A stretch of 64,000 nucleotides of DNA from an uncultured Eubacteriales bacterium (GTDB lineage Bacteria > Bacillota > Clostridia > Saccharofermentanales > UBA5734), in contig CAILLO010000022.1 of the NCBI GenBank assembly GCA_903835065.1, positions 1-64,000 on the forward strand, given 5' to 3'. A program made the position numbers and the translations under genes. A model generated the notes under the pieces. That model saw only the letters and a list, made by a program, of their open reading frames with translations, did no database searches and was not told the origin of the DNA. Shown here one piece after another: positions 1 to 8,132 of this stretch (positions are counted from its first letter, which is position 1; each line of letters begins with the position of its first letter).

Positions 1-66
1 CGGTTCATGCCGGGACCCGTGAAGAAGCGCGTGTAGTGTAACGACTCGAAAGCACGAAATCCTGGA

Positions 67-734
67 ATGCCTGCCCCGTGGGCGTTACAGGATTTCTCTC
101 TACTTCAAACTGTCAAACTCGAGCTCGAGAAGCGGGAGCCCGAATTCGACCGGAAGATGGGGACGTGCTCATCGTCTACAAGCAGATCGAGATCCAGTTC
201 GAGAGCGAGGAGGAGACCGGAACCATCGTCATCTCCTACGACGAGAAGCCCGGCATCCAAGCCATAGGGAATACCTGCGCCGATCTTCCGCCGACAAGGA
301 AACATGGATTCGTGGGACGTGACAGCGAATACCGGCGGATGGGCACGGTGTCGCTGCTGGCCGGCATGGACCTGCTGACTGGCGAAATCATCCCGCTCGT
401 CAGGGACACCCACAAGAGCGCCGATTTCGTGGCATTCCTGAAGATTCTGGACGGGAAGTACGGCAAGGACAAGAAGATCAGGATCGTATTGGACAACCAT
501 AGCGCCCACACCTCGAGAGAAACGCGCAGCTATCTGGACGAGCATCCCGGTCGATTCGAATTCGTATTCACCCCCAAGCGTGGTTCGTGGCTCAACATGA
601 TCGAAAACTTCTTCGGCAAGTTCGCGAGAGTCTGTCTGCGAGGCATCCGGGTCGAGACAAAGGACGAATTTGATGATTTGCATATTCATCTGCAAAAACG
701 TTGTACTAGGTCCACCCCAGGGCGACCGGGTTGA
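67..734 (+). pseudogene. IS630-family transposase remnant (5'-truncated, frameshifted)
   Basis: The translation carries the DDE-type catalytic blocks of IS630/Tc1 transposases: SYDEKPGIQA near 233-262, LDNHSAHTS near 490-516 and TPKRGSWLNMIENFF near 571-615. The end of the helix-turn-helix/linker part (KLELEKREPEFDRKM) is readable in the frame of position 67, while the rest (DVLIVYKQIE onward) is in the frame of position 78. The switch falls on a GGGG run at 159-162, consistent with loss of one G. The frame upstream is closed by a stop at 34-36, and the C-terminus loses family similarity after about 690. No terminal inverted repeats were recognised. A dead insertion sequence is much more likely than a programmed frameshift element because the N-terminal domain is missing. 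Confidence 0.8.
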
Positions 735-883
735 TTCGGACCTGTTGTGGATTCCAAGGGATACGGGAAAGGCAGGTCGCCGGTGCGGCCTGCCTCTTTC
801 ATGCTCGGACCTTCGGGAATCCCTTGAGGAGCCTGCTTCGACGCTTCAAGGAATATTGTCTCTTCCACCCTCATGAGTCCGAT

Positions 884-924
884 AAAGCCCCCTGCCATCC
901 GATGAACGGACAGTAGGGGGCTTT
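884..924 (-). terminator. Bidirectional stem-loop terminator after the giant prepilin gene
   Basis: AAAGCCCCCT at 884-893 pairs exactly with AGGGGGCTTT at 915-924. It lies 65 bases beyond the stop of the large prepilin gene on the minus strand and can also serve the transposase side. The flanking A/T runs are short (TTT). Confidence 0.7.
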
Positions 925-988
925 CCTGGGGTAGAACTTGGAAGCGGGTCGCAAGGGGAGGACGTCCGCTATCCGGATCGACTCCGCA

Positions 989-3900
989 TCAGTTCGCGAC
1001 CGTCCACGATTTGTTCCCGGTACGTTTAATTGTAATCGTGCGAGAGGTTCCATCGCTGCCGTACACCAGGACGAAGTAGTTCGTGTTCAGCTGGAACGTC
1101 CCGGAGGTCCTTGTGAAAATCACCGTGTTGCCGGAGACCGATGTCGAGTACCCGGCGAACGTCGGGTTGAAGTCCGCACTGGTGATCGTTTCGTTGAAGG
1201 TGATCGTGACGCTTGTCGTGTTTCCACTGATGCCCGTCGCCCAGACCGGGACGGAGACCGCGCAGGTGTCCGTGAATCCACCTTCCGTCGTCGTCACGGT
1301 GACTGTCGCGACGCCCCCCCCGACCGCGGTCACGACCCCGGTGCGGCTGACCGTTGCGACGCTCGTATTGCTACTGATCCAGTTCACCGTCTGCACCGTC
1401 GCGTTGGAAGGAATGAAGGTCCACGTCAGGGTTGCCGTCGACCCTTGGTTGATGCTCAGGGTGGAATTGTTCAGCGTGATCCCCGTCACCGCGATTCCGG
1501 CCGTGACCGTGCAGGTGTCGGTGAAGGATCCGTCGGACGTCGTGACCGTGATGACGGTCGTGCCACCGATCGTGGCATTGCTCTTGACCGTCACGAGGCC
1601 GCTCGTGCCGACGGTCGCGACGTTCGTGTTGCTGCTCGTCCAGGTGACGTTCTGGTTCGAGGCGTTGGCGGGCGCGATCGTGGCCGTCAGCTGCGAGGTC
1701 CCGCTACGGGGCACCGTCACGGCCGAACGGTTCAGGGTGACGTCGGTCACCGGCACGTTGACGGTGACGAAGCAGGTCGCCGAGAACCCTCCGTCCACCG
1801 TGGTGACCGTGATCGTCGCCGTTCCATTGGCCACGCCGGTCACGAGACCGCTGCTGCTGACCGAGGCGACGCTCGGGTTGTTGCTCGACCAGGTCACGTC
1901 CGTCACCGAAGCGCCGGATGGCACGATCGTCGCGACCAGCTGGTAGGTCGCACCCTTGTTGACGGTGCGGGTCGCGACGTTCAGCGTGACGCCCGTCACC
2001 GGGTTGCGGACGGTGACCGTAGTCGTATCTGTATATCCGCCGACCACCGTGGTCACGGTGATGGTACAGTTGCTTCCCAGCGTCGCGGTGCCCTTGACCG
2101 TGACGAGTCCGCTCGTGCTGACCGTCGCGACATTTGAATTGCTCGTGCTCCAGGTGACGGACGGATTCGTCGCGTCCGCAGGCGCGACCGTCGCGATCAG
2201 CTGGTACGTGTTGCTTCGGTTGAGAATGACGGACGAGACGTTCAGCGTGACGCCCGTCACCGGCACATTCACCGTGACCAGGCAGTCGTCGGTGAACCCT
2301 CCGTCCACCGTGGTGACCATGATCGTCGCCGTTCCATTGGTCAAACCGGTCACGAGGCCGCTGCTGCTGACGGTGGCGACGCTCGGGTCGCTACTAGACC
2401 AGGACACGCCCTTCACCGTGGCGCCGGACGGAGCGACTGTCGCGACCAGCTGGTAGGTTGCGCCCTTGTTGACGGTGCGGGTGGAGACGTTCAGCGTGAC
2501 GCCCGTTACCGGCGTGCCGGCCGTGACCGTGCAGGTGTCGGTGAAGGATCCATCGGACGTCGTGACCGTGATGATGGTCGTGCCACCGATCGTGGCATTG
2601 CTCTTGACCGTCACGAGGCCGCTCGTGCTGACGGTCGCGACGTTCGTGTTGCTGCTCGTCCAGACGACGTTCTGGTTCGAGGCGTTGGCGGGCGCGATCG
2701 TGGCCGTCAGCTGCGAGGTCCCATTGCGTGGCACCGTCACGACCGAACGGTTCAGGGTAACGTCGGTCACCGGCACGTTGACGGTAACGAGGCAGGTGTC
2801 GGTGAAACCGCCGTCCATGGTGGTCACCGTGATTGTGGCGGATCCGCTGCCCACCGCCGTCACGCGGCCGCTGGCGTTCACCGTGGCCACGCTGGCGTCG
2901 CTGGTGCTCCAGCCAACGTTCTGGTTGTCCGCGGAGGCCGGAAGCACCGTCTGGTTCAGCTGGAAGCCGCTCCCGACGTTCAGGGTATAGGCGTGCAGGT
3001 CAAGGCCCACGCTCGTGACCCTGCGGGGACCGACCGTCAACGTCAACGTCATGGTCTTGGTCGGGTCGAGGACGGCGGTGCCGGTCCGCGTCACCGTTCC
3101 GACGATGCTCGTATCCACGTTGTTGATATTCCATGTGACGGCCACGTAACGTTTGGACCCGTCGACCAGGTCGGCCACGACGGTCGCAGGCAGCGTGAAG
3201 GGCAATCCCTTCTCCACGGTAGTGGAAAAATCCTCGAGTCTGGCGATTCCCTGTACGTTCAAGGTCAATGTCGTGGTCTTGGTTCCGTCGGCGACCGCGG
3301 TCGCCGTGTAGACCTTCGTCCCGGTCGTGGAGGTGTCGGCGGTGGTCGGAACCCAGACGACGGCGACATTCTGCATCGTGCCGTTGGTCATGTACGCCTG
3401 GACGGTCGAAGGCAGCGTGTAGTTCTCGCCCTTCACGGCGTTGTCGACGATCGGCTTGAGCGAGTAGATCCCGTTGACCGGAGGAACCGGTTCATACTTG
3501 TTCTCGAGGTAGGTCAGGACGCTGGCGGAGTCGGTCGTCGAAAGCGTTCCGCTGTAGAGGATGATTTCAGCGACGTCCACGTTGGAGTAGTTCGTGCTTC
3601 CATTGAAGCCGATCGACAGCGCCGTGCTGTTCGTGATCGCGGATCCGATCGTGCGGGTTCCCGTCTTCGCCGTGCCGTCGTCCATCTGGAGGTTCAGCCC
3701 GCTGGTCGAGGCGGAGCCCATCAGAATATGCCAACCACCGTCCAGCGCGACGTTGGCATCGGTGCTGAGTGAATTGGTGCCGCTGGAGTTCTTGATGTAC
3801 CAGCCGAGCTGGTTGCTCGAGGTCCAGCCGACCGACCAGCCGGTCGTGCTGCTCAGCTTCGAGACGATCGTCTTGCCGGACGTCGTGGCAGCGCTGCGCG

Positions 3901-4996
3901 CCACGACAATCACGGTCATGTTGTTCTGGTCCAGCGAATTCGCGTCCGCGACGGTCAAGCCCTTGCTCCCGTCGAACTGTACGTATTTCGCGTAGGTCTC
4001 ATATTGATTGTTCCCCGATGCGAAACTTCCCATGTCGGCTTCAATCAGCTTGGGCTGCAGGGAGGTCGTCGACTGGACCGCATTGTTGGTGTTCCCGGAA
4101 AGATCGGTCCATTTCTTCACGGAAAAGGTGGTGACGGGAACGCCGTTCACGGTGGTCGTCGCGGACACGACCGCCGACGAATCCTCCTTGGAGATCATCG
4201 AGGCGTCGAGATGGAGCATCAGGTTGGAGATCACGGGCAGGCCGTTGATGAAGACCGGATTGCTGACGACCGTGTCGCCCATCTTACCGGTCGTCGACGC
4301 CGGAGTAATCGTGTAGACGATATGCCGGCCCGCGTAGGTCGACAGGATCGTCGCCAGGCTATACCCGGATTCGCCCTTGATCAGGACGTAGTCGTCGGGG
4401 AATCTCGGATAGATCGTGCCCTTTTCGATTTCCTGGGCGCCCGTGACCATGGGGATGTTGAAGCCCTCGCGCGACACGTACCAGCGGTTGATGTTCGTCA
4501 GGTTGACGTTGCTCGGATCCACAAGGGTGAAGCTCGAGGCGACCTGCAGGAGATTGGTTCCCGCATAGGCGAAGGGCAGCGTGTTCGTTCCGTCGGTCAA
4601 GGAAATCCCCACGCCGGTCGCCGTCGCGACGGCGAATTCCGGCATCCGATTGTCCGCGACGATGGTGTCCAGGTTGACCGTGTTGTTCCCGACGTGGATT
4701 GCGAACTGGTTCGGATACCCGTACACGGTCCGCTGGTTCGCCGTCCCCTGGAACAGGATGTAGGCCGTCCTCGTCTGCCCGCTCGGAGACGTCCCGCTCT
4801 GGATCGCCGTCCGGACGTCCGTGATCGTCTGTTCGGCGCTCTGCTGCGCCGCATAGAGGTCCTCCGTCATCTTGCGGGTCTGCACCAGCATGGAGTACTG
4901 GTTCGTCAGACCCGGCATCAACATCGCTGCGATGATTCCAAGCAACGCGATCGAAAGCAGGATTTCGATCAGGGTCAATCCTCTTCTGCTTTTCAC
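989..4996 (-). CDS. Giant prepilin with LamG-like domain, two Big_4-type and seven Big_2 Ig-like repeats
   Basis: About 1335 residues, far longer than a usual pilin (about 150). The N-terminus is a class III (type IV) prepilin leader: a short basic peptide ending KSRRG, then LTLIEI with Glu at +5 and a hydrophobic helix to about residue 30. After a pilin-like region come a concanavalin A/LamG-like domain (about 256-505), two Big_4-like Ig domains (about 513-658), seven Big_2 Ig repeats of 83-86 residues (about 660-1252) and a distinct 85-residue C-terminal domain. I chose the GTG at 4996, preceded by GAGG at an 8-base spacing; the GTG at 5005 overlaps that Shine-Dalgarno. It is the last gene of the pilus cluster. 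I infer an exposed pilus-tip adhesin: prepilin peptidase would process it, the helix would seat it in the pilus, and the Ig stalk would project the lectin-like head. Confidence 0.85.
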   Translation of the reverse strand: MKSRRGLTLIEILLSIALLGIIAAMLMPGLTNQYSMLVQTRKMTEDLYAAQQSAEQTITDVRTAIQSGTSPSGQTRTAYILFQGTANQRTVYGYPNQFAIHVGNNTVNLDTIVADNRMPEFAVATATGVGISLTDGTNTLPFAYAGTNLLQVASSFTLVDPSNVNLTNINRWYVSREGFNIPMVTGAQEIEKGTIYPRFPDDYVLIKGESGYSLATILSTYAGRHIVYTITPASTTGKMGDTVVSNPVFINGLPVISNLMLHLDASMISKEDSSAVVSATTTVNGVPVTTFSVKKWTDLSGNTNNAVQSTTSLQPKLIEADMGSFASGNNQYETYAKYVQFDGSKGLTVADANSLDQNNMTVIVVARSAATTSGKTIVSKLSSTTGWSVGWTSSNQLGWYIKNSSGTNSLSTDANVALDGGWHILMGSASTSGLNLQMDDGTAKTGTRTIGSAITNSTALSIGFNGSTNYSNVDVAEIILYSGTLSTTDSASVLTYLENKYEPVPPVNGIYSLKPIVDNAVKGENYTLPSTVQAYMTNGTMQNVAVVWVPTTADTSTTGTKVYTATAVADGTKTTTLTLNVQGIARLEDFSTTVEKGLPFTLPATVVADLVDGSKRYVAVTWNINNVDTSIVGTVTRTGTAVLDPTKTMTLTLTVGPRRVTSVGLDLHAYTLNVGSGFQLNQTVLPASADNQNVGWSTSDASVATVNASGRVTAVGSGSATITVTTMDGGFTDTCLVTVNVPVTDVTLNRSVVTVPRNGTSQLTATIAPANASNQNVVWTSSNTNVATVSTSGLVTVKSNATIGGTTIITVTTSDGSFTDTCTVTAGTPVTGVTLNVSTRTVNKGATYQLVATVAPSGATVKGVSWSSSDPSVATVSSSGLVTGLTNGTATIMVTTVDGGFTDDCLVTVNVPVTGVTLNVSSVILNRSNTYQLIATVAPADATNPSVTWSTSNSNVATVSTSGLVTVKGTATLGSNCTITVTTVVGGYTDTTTVTVRNPVTGVTLNVATRTVNKGATYQLVATIVPSGASVTDVTWSSNNPSVASVSSSGLVTGVANGTATITVTTVDGGFSATCFVTVNVPVTDVTLNRSAVTVPRSGTSQLTATIAPANASNQNVTWTSSNTNVATVGTSGLVTVKSNATIGGTTVITVTTSDGSFTDTCTVTAGIAVTGITLNNSTLSINQGSTATLTWTFIPSNATVQTVNWISSNTSVATVSRTGVVTAVGGGVATVTVTTTEGGFTDTCAVSVPVWATGISGNTTSVTITFNETITSADFNPTFAGYSTSVSGNTVIFTRTSGTFQLNTNYFVLVYGSDGTSRTITIKRTGNKSWTVAN
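1501..1770. repeat. Copy A of near-identical 270-bp repeat (Big_2 repeat 6)
   Basis: Aligns without gaps to 2521-2790. I count 12 differences in 270 bases. The offset is exactly 1020 bp, or four Ig repeats. Other repeats in the gene are clearly more diverged at the DNA level. Confidence 0.8.
2521..2790. repeat. Copy B of near-identical 270-bp repeat (Big_2 repeat 2)
   Basis: Partner of 1501-1770. Neighbouring repeats 3 and 5 (about 2280-2520 and 1765-2010) also resemble each other, so a block of repeats seems to have been duplicated or converted recently. Confidence 0.8.
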
Positions 4997-5021
4997 TTGG
5001 TCCACCTCGTTTGCCTTGGGT

Positions 5022-6434
5022 CTACAGTTTCGGTCCCTGCAGGTACCACAGATCGTTGACGATGTCCTCGCGAATCTTGGTGAACACCTGGTTCAGGACG
5101 GTCTGGCTACCGGCGCGGAAAATACGGTCGGTAGTCGCTCCACAATCGGAAGCGACTTCGTTGATGTCGGAGAGTTCCGAGGAAATGGACGAGAAGCCGA
5201 TCACGTAGGTCTTGGCGAATTCGCCTTGGGAAAGCATGCCGCCGAGCAGGGCATTGTAGTCCTGCCCCTTCGAATCCAGCGACGAGCCGTTGCCGGCGAT
5301 CTGTCCGGAGGACGTGTTCTGGGGAGAGGTGTCCAGATATCCTTCGTTCACGTTCTGGTTGTCGACGACGAAATTCCGGTTCTTGTTGCTGAGGACGCTC
5401 GCGAACGTGGTCACGCCATCGGTCAGGAAGATCACGTAGTTCCTGACGATCGTGTTCGCAGGGACATCCGTCATGTGCGCCTTGAGGTTCCAATAGGCCC
5501 GGCGGAGGCCGTCTCCGGTGTTCGTGCCTCCGAGGGCCGTGAACGAGTTGATGAGACTCGTGAAGCTGGAGAGGTTGGTGTGGGCGTTGTAGAAGGCGCC
5601 GGGGTTGTTGGCCGACGTCGCGAAGGGCACGAGGCACACGTCGATGTTGTCCTCGAGTCCGAAGGAATTGAGCAGGGTCTGCGTCTCGCTCCTGAGAATC
5701 GAGATCCGGCTGGGGTTCCCGGTATAGCCGGCCAGGTTGTCCGCCATGCTGCCGGATACGTCGAGGACCATCGCGATATGCCCCACGACGTTCGCGGCGC
5801 GGTCCTGGATCCGGAAGGCGATCGCGACGGCCGGATCGAGCGGGGTGGACAGGTCGACGACCTGCAGGGAATTGACCGACTCGACCTGGGACGAGACGGA
5901 GAACTGCGCCCGAGGCTGGCCGAACTCGTCGAGGCTACCGGCCGGGTAGCTCTTGATGGAGAACTGGAGCATGCTGTCCGCCTGATTCGGGTTCACCATC
6001 ACGAAGACGATCTCATAGTCCACGTCGGCCTTGGCCGTCAGGAGAACATAGGGGATATGCGTGTCCGTGGCGCTGTCGTAGCGGTACTGGACGATCTGCT
6101 TGCCGTAGACCGCCGGGTTGCCGTTCTGGGCGGGCGTGATCAGCACTTGCTGGATACCGATGTAGTCCCAGCCGGTATCAAGGTTGTCGGCCCGGAAGCT
6201 GGATTGGGGAATCGTGAACACGGCGGACGCATAGCGGATCACCGAAGTGGTCTTCTGCATGACGAGTCGCGTGGAGAACTGGAAATCATATTCGTCGTTG
6301 CTCGCCTTGAGCGTCCCCGTGCCGAACCAGAGAATCAGGGTGGCGGTCATGGCGACGACGCCCAGAAGGGCCATGACGACGATCAGTTCAATCAACGTGA
6401 AGCCTGATTGGTTCCGGACCGGCAGACTCTTCAT
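5022..6434 (-). CDS. Prepilin-like protein with von Willebrand factor A domain
   Basis: 470 residues. Leader MKSLPVRNQSG then FTLIELIVV (Glu at +5), so it should be cleaved by prepilin peptidase after Gly11 and inserted as a minor pilin. Residues 215-465 form a VWA domain with a complete MIDAS metal site: DVSGS at 225-229, the conserved Thr in GGTNTGDG (302-309), and LTDG at 337-340. VWA domains in surface proteins bind ligands or matrix through a divalent metal, and VWA modules are known at pilus tips (PilY1, Gram-positive tip adhesins). It starts 34 bases after the PilX-like gene and ends 25 bases before the LamG/Ig prepilin, so the three are probably cotranscribed and assemble together. 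Tip adhesin function is inferred from architecture. Confidence 0.85.
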   Translation of the reverse strand: MKSLPVRNQSGFTLIELIVVMALLGVVAMTATLILWFGTGTLKASNDEYDFQFSTRLVMQKTTSVIRYASAVFTIPQSSFRADNLDTGWDYIGIQQVLITPAQNGNPAVYGKQIVQYRYDSATDTHIPYVLLTAKADVDYEIVFVMVNPNQADSMLQFSIKSYPAGSLDEFGQPRAQFSVSSQVESVNSLQVVDLSTPLDPAVAIAFRIQDRAANVVGHIAMVLDVSGSMADNLAGYTGNPSRISILRSETQTLLNSFGLEDNIDVCLVPFATSANNPGAFYNAHTNLSSFTSLINSFTALGGTNTGDGLRRAYWNLKAHMTDVPANTIVRNYVIFLTDGVTTFASVLSNKNRNFVVDNQNVNEGYLDTSPQNTSSGQIAGNGSSLDSKGQDYNALLGGMLSQGEFAKTYVIGFSSISSELSDINEVASDCGATTDRIFRAGSQTVLNQVFTKIREDIVNDLWYLQGPKL

Positions 6435-6468
6435 CGGAATCCCCTTTTTTGAGCCGAGGCGCGGAAGG

Positions 6469-6933
6469 TCACGAGCTCTTCCGTATCAACGGGTTCGAAT
6501 ACTGGAAGGCCAGCGTCGAGGTCTTCATCGTCGACGAGCCGCTCAGCGTCGCGAGACATTGGATCGTGATCCAGCGCTCCGAGTTCACCGCGGACGCGGA
6601 GATCGTCAGGTCGACGGAACCGTTGGGCAGCGAAAGGTGATCCGACAGGGTCTGGGGGGACGTGACCGACGGGTTGTACTTCTGGTAGAGCAACGTGTCG
6701 TTCGCGCCGCCCGTGCCTTGCTGCATCAGGGAGGAGAGGCACAGGTCGATCCCGGACTGGGCCAGGTAGTAGACCTGGAGGTCCCGTTCCTGCGCCCTGG
6801 CCTGCACCAGGTTGTTGTTGACGATGTTCCCCACGATCATGGCGAAGATCATGATCACGGCGAACACGATGATCACGAATGCCAGTGCGGCACCTTTCTT
6901 CTTCCCTGTTCGGAACGTGCGAGAAATCTTCAT
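6469..6933 (-). CDS. PilX-like minor pilin
   Basis: 154 residues. A basic leader ending KKKG is followed by AALAFVIIVFAVIMIF, a hydrophobic N-terminal helix without Glu5, as in PilX/GspK-type minor pilins that prime or cap pilus assembly. The rest is a small soluble domain beginning with a helix that runs into LVQARAQERDLQVYYLAQSGID, typical of this class. The ATG has a GGAG ribosome binding site 8 bases upstream. It opens the minor-pilin transcription unit, with its own extended -10 promoter at 6976-6984 separated from the major pilin by a strong terminator. Assignment as PilX-like is by general architecture; a type II secretion pseudopilin is the alternative. Confidence 0.7.
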   Translation of the reverse strand: MKISRTFRTGKKKGAALAFVIIVFAVIMIFAMIVGNIVNNNLVQARAQERDLQVYYLAQSGIDLCLSSLMQQGTGGANDTLLYQKYNPSVTSPQTLSDHLSLPNGSVDLTISASAVNSERWITIQCLATLSGSSTMKTSTLAFQYSNPLIRKSS

Positions 6934-6975
6934 GACGCATTCTCCGGGCGGGTTTTAAGGTTCTTTCGTGCAGAT

Positions 6976-6984
6976 ATTATAGCA
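6976..6984 (-). promoter_or_regulatory. Extended -10 promoter of the minor-pilin operon
   Basis: On the minus strand TGC is followed by a perfect TATAAT (6976-6981). No good -35 is seen, as usual for TGn-type promoters. The predicted start near 6969 gives a leader of about 36 bases to the ATG at 6933. Confidence 0.65.
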
Positions 6985-7090
6985 CGGGGGTCAATCCGGC
7001 TTGAGAGCGTTCGTTACAGTCGACGGCCGAAACCGGACCTCCGAACTGGAATCAGGTGGCCTCTGGACGGGCGATCAAATGGGTTTCGAG

Positions 7091-7124
7091 AAGCAGGGAG
7101 CCCGGCAATCCGGGCTCCCTGCTT
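7091..7124 (-). terminator. Strong hairpin between major pilin and minor-pilin operon
   Basis: AAGCAGGGAGCCCGG pairs with its exact complement around a CAAT loop, a 15-bp perfect stem. It lies 19 bases after the pilin stop. The T-run is short on either side, so it may terminate partially or protect the pilin mRNA 3' end. Confidence 0.75.
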
Positions 7125-7142
7125 CATCTTGAATTGTTTCGA

Positions 7143-7523
7143 TTAGGAGAGCTTGCCCGTGCCCTGGTTGAAGGTAGCAGTCAAAGCATTGCCATTATTA
7201 ATGGAAACTGTGACTGTAGTAGCGGTAACAGAGACTTTGAATGTGTTGCCAGTAGCATAGCTCTTTGGGACTGGCCAGGCCGAGACATAGGCGGCGATGT
7301 CACCCGTCGAGGAAGTGAAGTCCGCGGCCGCTCCACCCTGGGACAGGACCATCATGCCGGCATTGTAAAGCATCTTGGCGTTGGCGACGTCGGTCGCCTG
7401 ATTGGCCTTGCCGATGAACCCGCTGATGGTGGGGACGAGGATGGCGGCCAGGATGGCGAGGATGGCGATGACGACGATCAGTTCGATGAGGGTGAAGCCT
7501 TTCTTGTTCCTGTGGATTTTCAT
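7143..7523 (-). CDS. Major type IV pilin
   Basis: 126 residues. Leader MKIHRNKKG then FTLIELIVVIAILAILAA, a canonical type IV prepilin with Gly at -1, Phe at +1 and Glu at +5. The globular part is short (about 90 residues), as in Gram-positive type IV pilins, and has no Cys pair. Ribosome binding site GGGAG lies 7 bases before the ATG. The gene stands first in the cluster and is bounded downstream by the hairpin at 7091-7124, which fits high expression relative to the minor pilins. No assembly ATPase, platform protein or prepilin peptidase is encoded in the window, so those must lie elsewhere. Confidence 0.88.
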   Translation of the reverse strand: MKIHRNKKGFTLIELIVVIAILAILAAILVPTISGFIGKANQATDVANAKMLYNAGMMVLSQGGAAADFTSSTGDIAAYVSAWPVPKSYATGNTFKVSVTATTVTVSINNGNALTATFNQGTGKLS

Positions 7524-7859
7524 TCTCTTTCTCCCTTCGTTTCTACCGGTCTAATTTCCTCTGCTCCAGAGATGCCCCCGCTCGATACCAACCCGGACGG
7601 CTGCATCTCAAAGGCACGTCGACAAGAATATCGGGAGCAAAGTCTGCACGGGAGCGGACGACCCGCGAAACGGGTGCGAACGGTCCTACGGGCGCCAATC
7701 GGCAAACGCATCTCTGATCCCTCCACTCCAGGAACCAGGGCCGGTTGCACCACTCGCTATCCACCGTCCAGGTGCCCAGAAATCGGACGGTGTGTCGTCG
7801 CTTCCCCGTAGAAACCCCGAAACCCCACTCGATAAAGGGTTTCTGAGAAATCTGGCTTC

Positions 7860-7890
7860 ATCATAGTCCCGCCTCCCCCCCCCTTGTCAA
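7860..7890 (-). promoter_or_regulatory. Candidate pilin promoter with G9 homopolymer in the spacer
   Basis: Minus strand: TTGACA (7885-7890), 19-base spacer, TATGAT (7860-7865). The spacer contains nine consecutive G (C at 7875-7883 on the plus strand). Seventeen bases would be optimal, so tract length changes of one or two bases would tune or switch the promoter. Confidence 0.4.
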
Positions 7891-8076
7891 ACGACAATAG
7901 GTTACAGTTTCCTTCCGTTCCTGTAATATTCGCAAAGCCGGTCGGAGCCCGGAATTGGCGCATTCCGCGTGGCATGGAATCCAACCGCATTGAAACGGAA
8001 TGGAATATCGATCCGAATATCCGCGCCTCCCTGAGGATTCCCGCCCGGCCTGACGCTCAGCGGACGTTCCGTGAGG

Positions 8077-8082
8077 TATAAT
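8077..8082 (+). promoter_or_regulatory. -10 element upstream of the coiled-coil membrane gene
   Basis: Perfect TATAAT 50 bases before the chosen GTG start at 8133. The -35 position has no clear match. Confidence 0.4.
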
Positions 8083-8132
8083 GGTCGAAAAGGACACGTC
8101 CGACTCGGGACGTGCGGGTGTGGAGGCAGACA

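Larger units (their letters stand above)
7524..8132. other. Intergenic region between pilin and coiled-coil gene (609 bp)
   Basis: No convincing full-size gene. It holds a candidate minus-strand promoter with a G9 spacer (7860-7890), a plus-strand -10 at 8077-8082, and a small hairpin at 7661-7675 (ACCCG/CGGGT around CGAAA). A 35-codon minus-strand frame (7757-7864) begins with ATG 7 bases after GGAGG, so the G-rich tract could also be a ribosome binding site. If the promoter is used, the pilin leader would be about 330 bases long. I tested it by eye for c-di-GMP riboswitch motifs and did not find them in the right order. Confidence 0.5.

Noticed and set aside
768-798. Second terminator after the transposase remnant
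   Set aside because: GGCAGG/CCTGCC stem is only 6 bp with a 12-base loop; kept out of the feature list as too weak.
7600-7720. Possible c-di-GMP riboswitch upstream of the pilin
   Set aside because: Some short matches (GCGAAA-like hairpin, GCAAAG, GCCAATCGG) occur, but not in the order or spacing of GEMM-I or GEMM-II, and on the wrong strand for the pilin.
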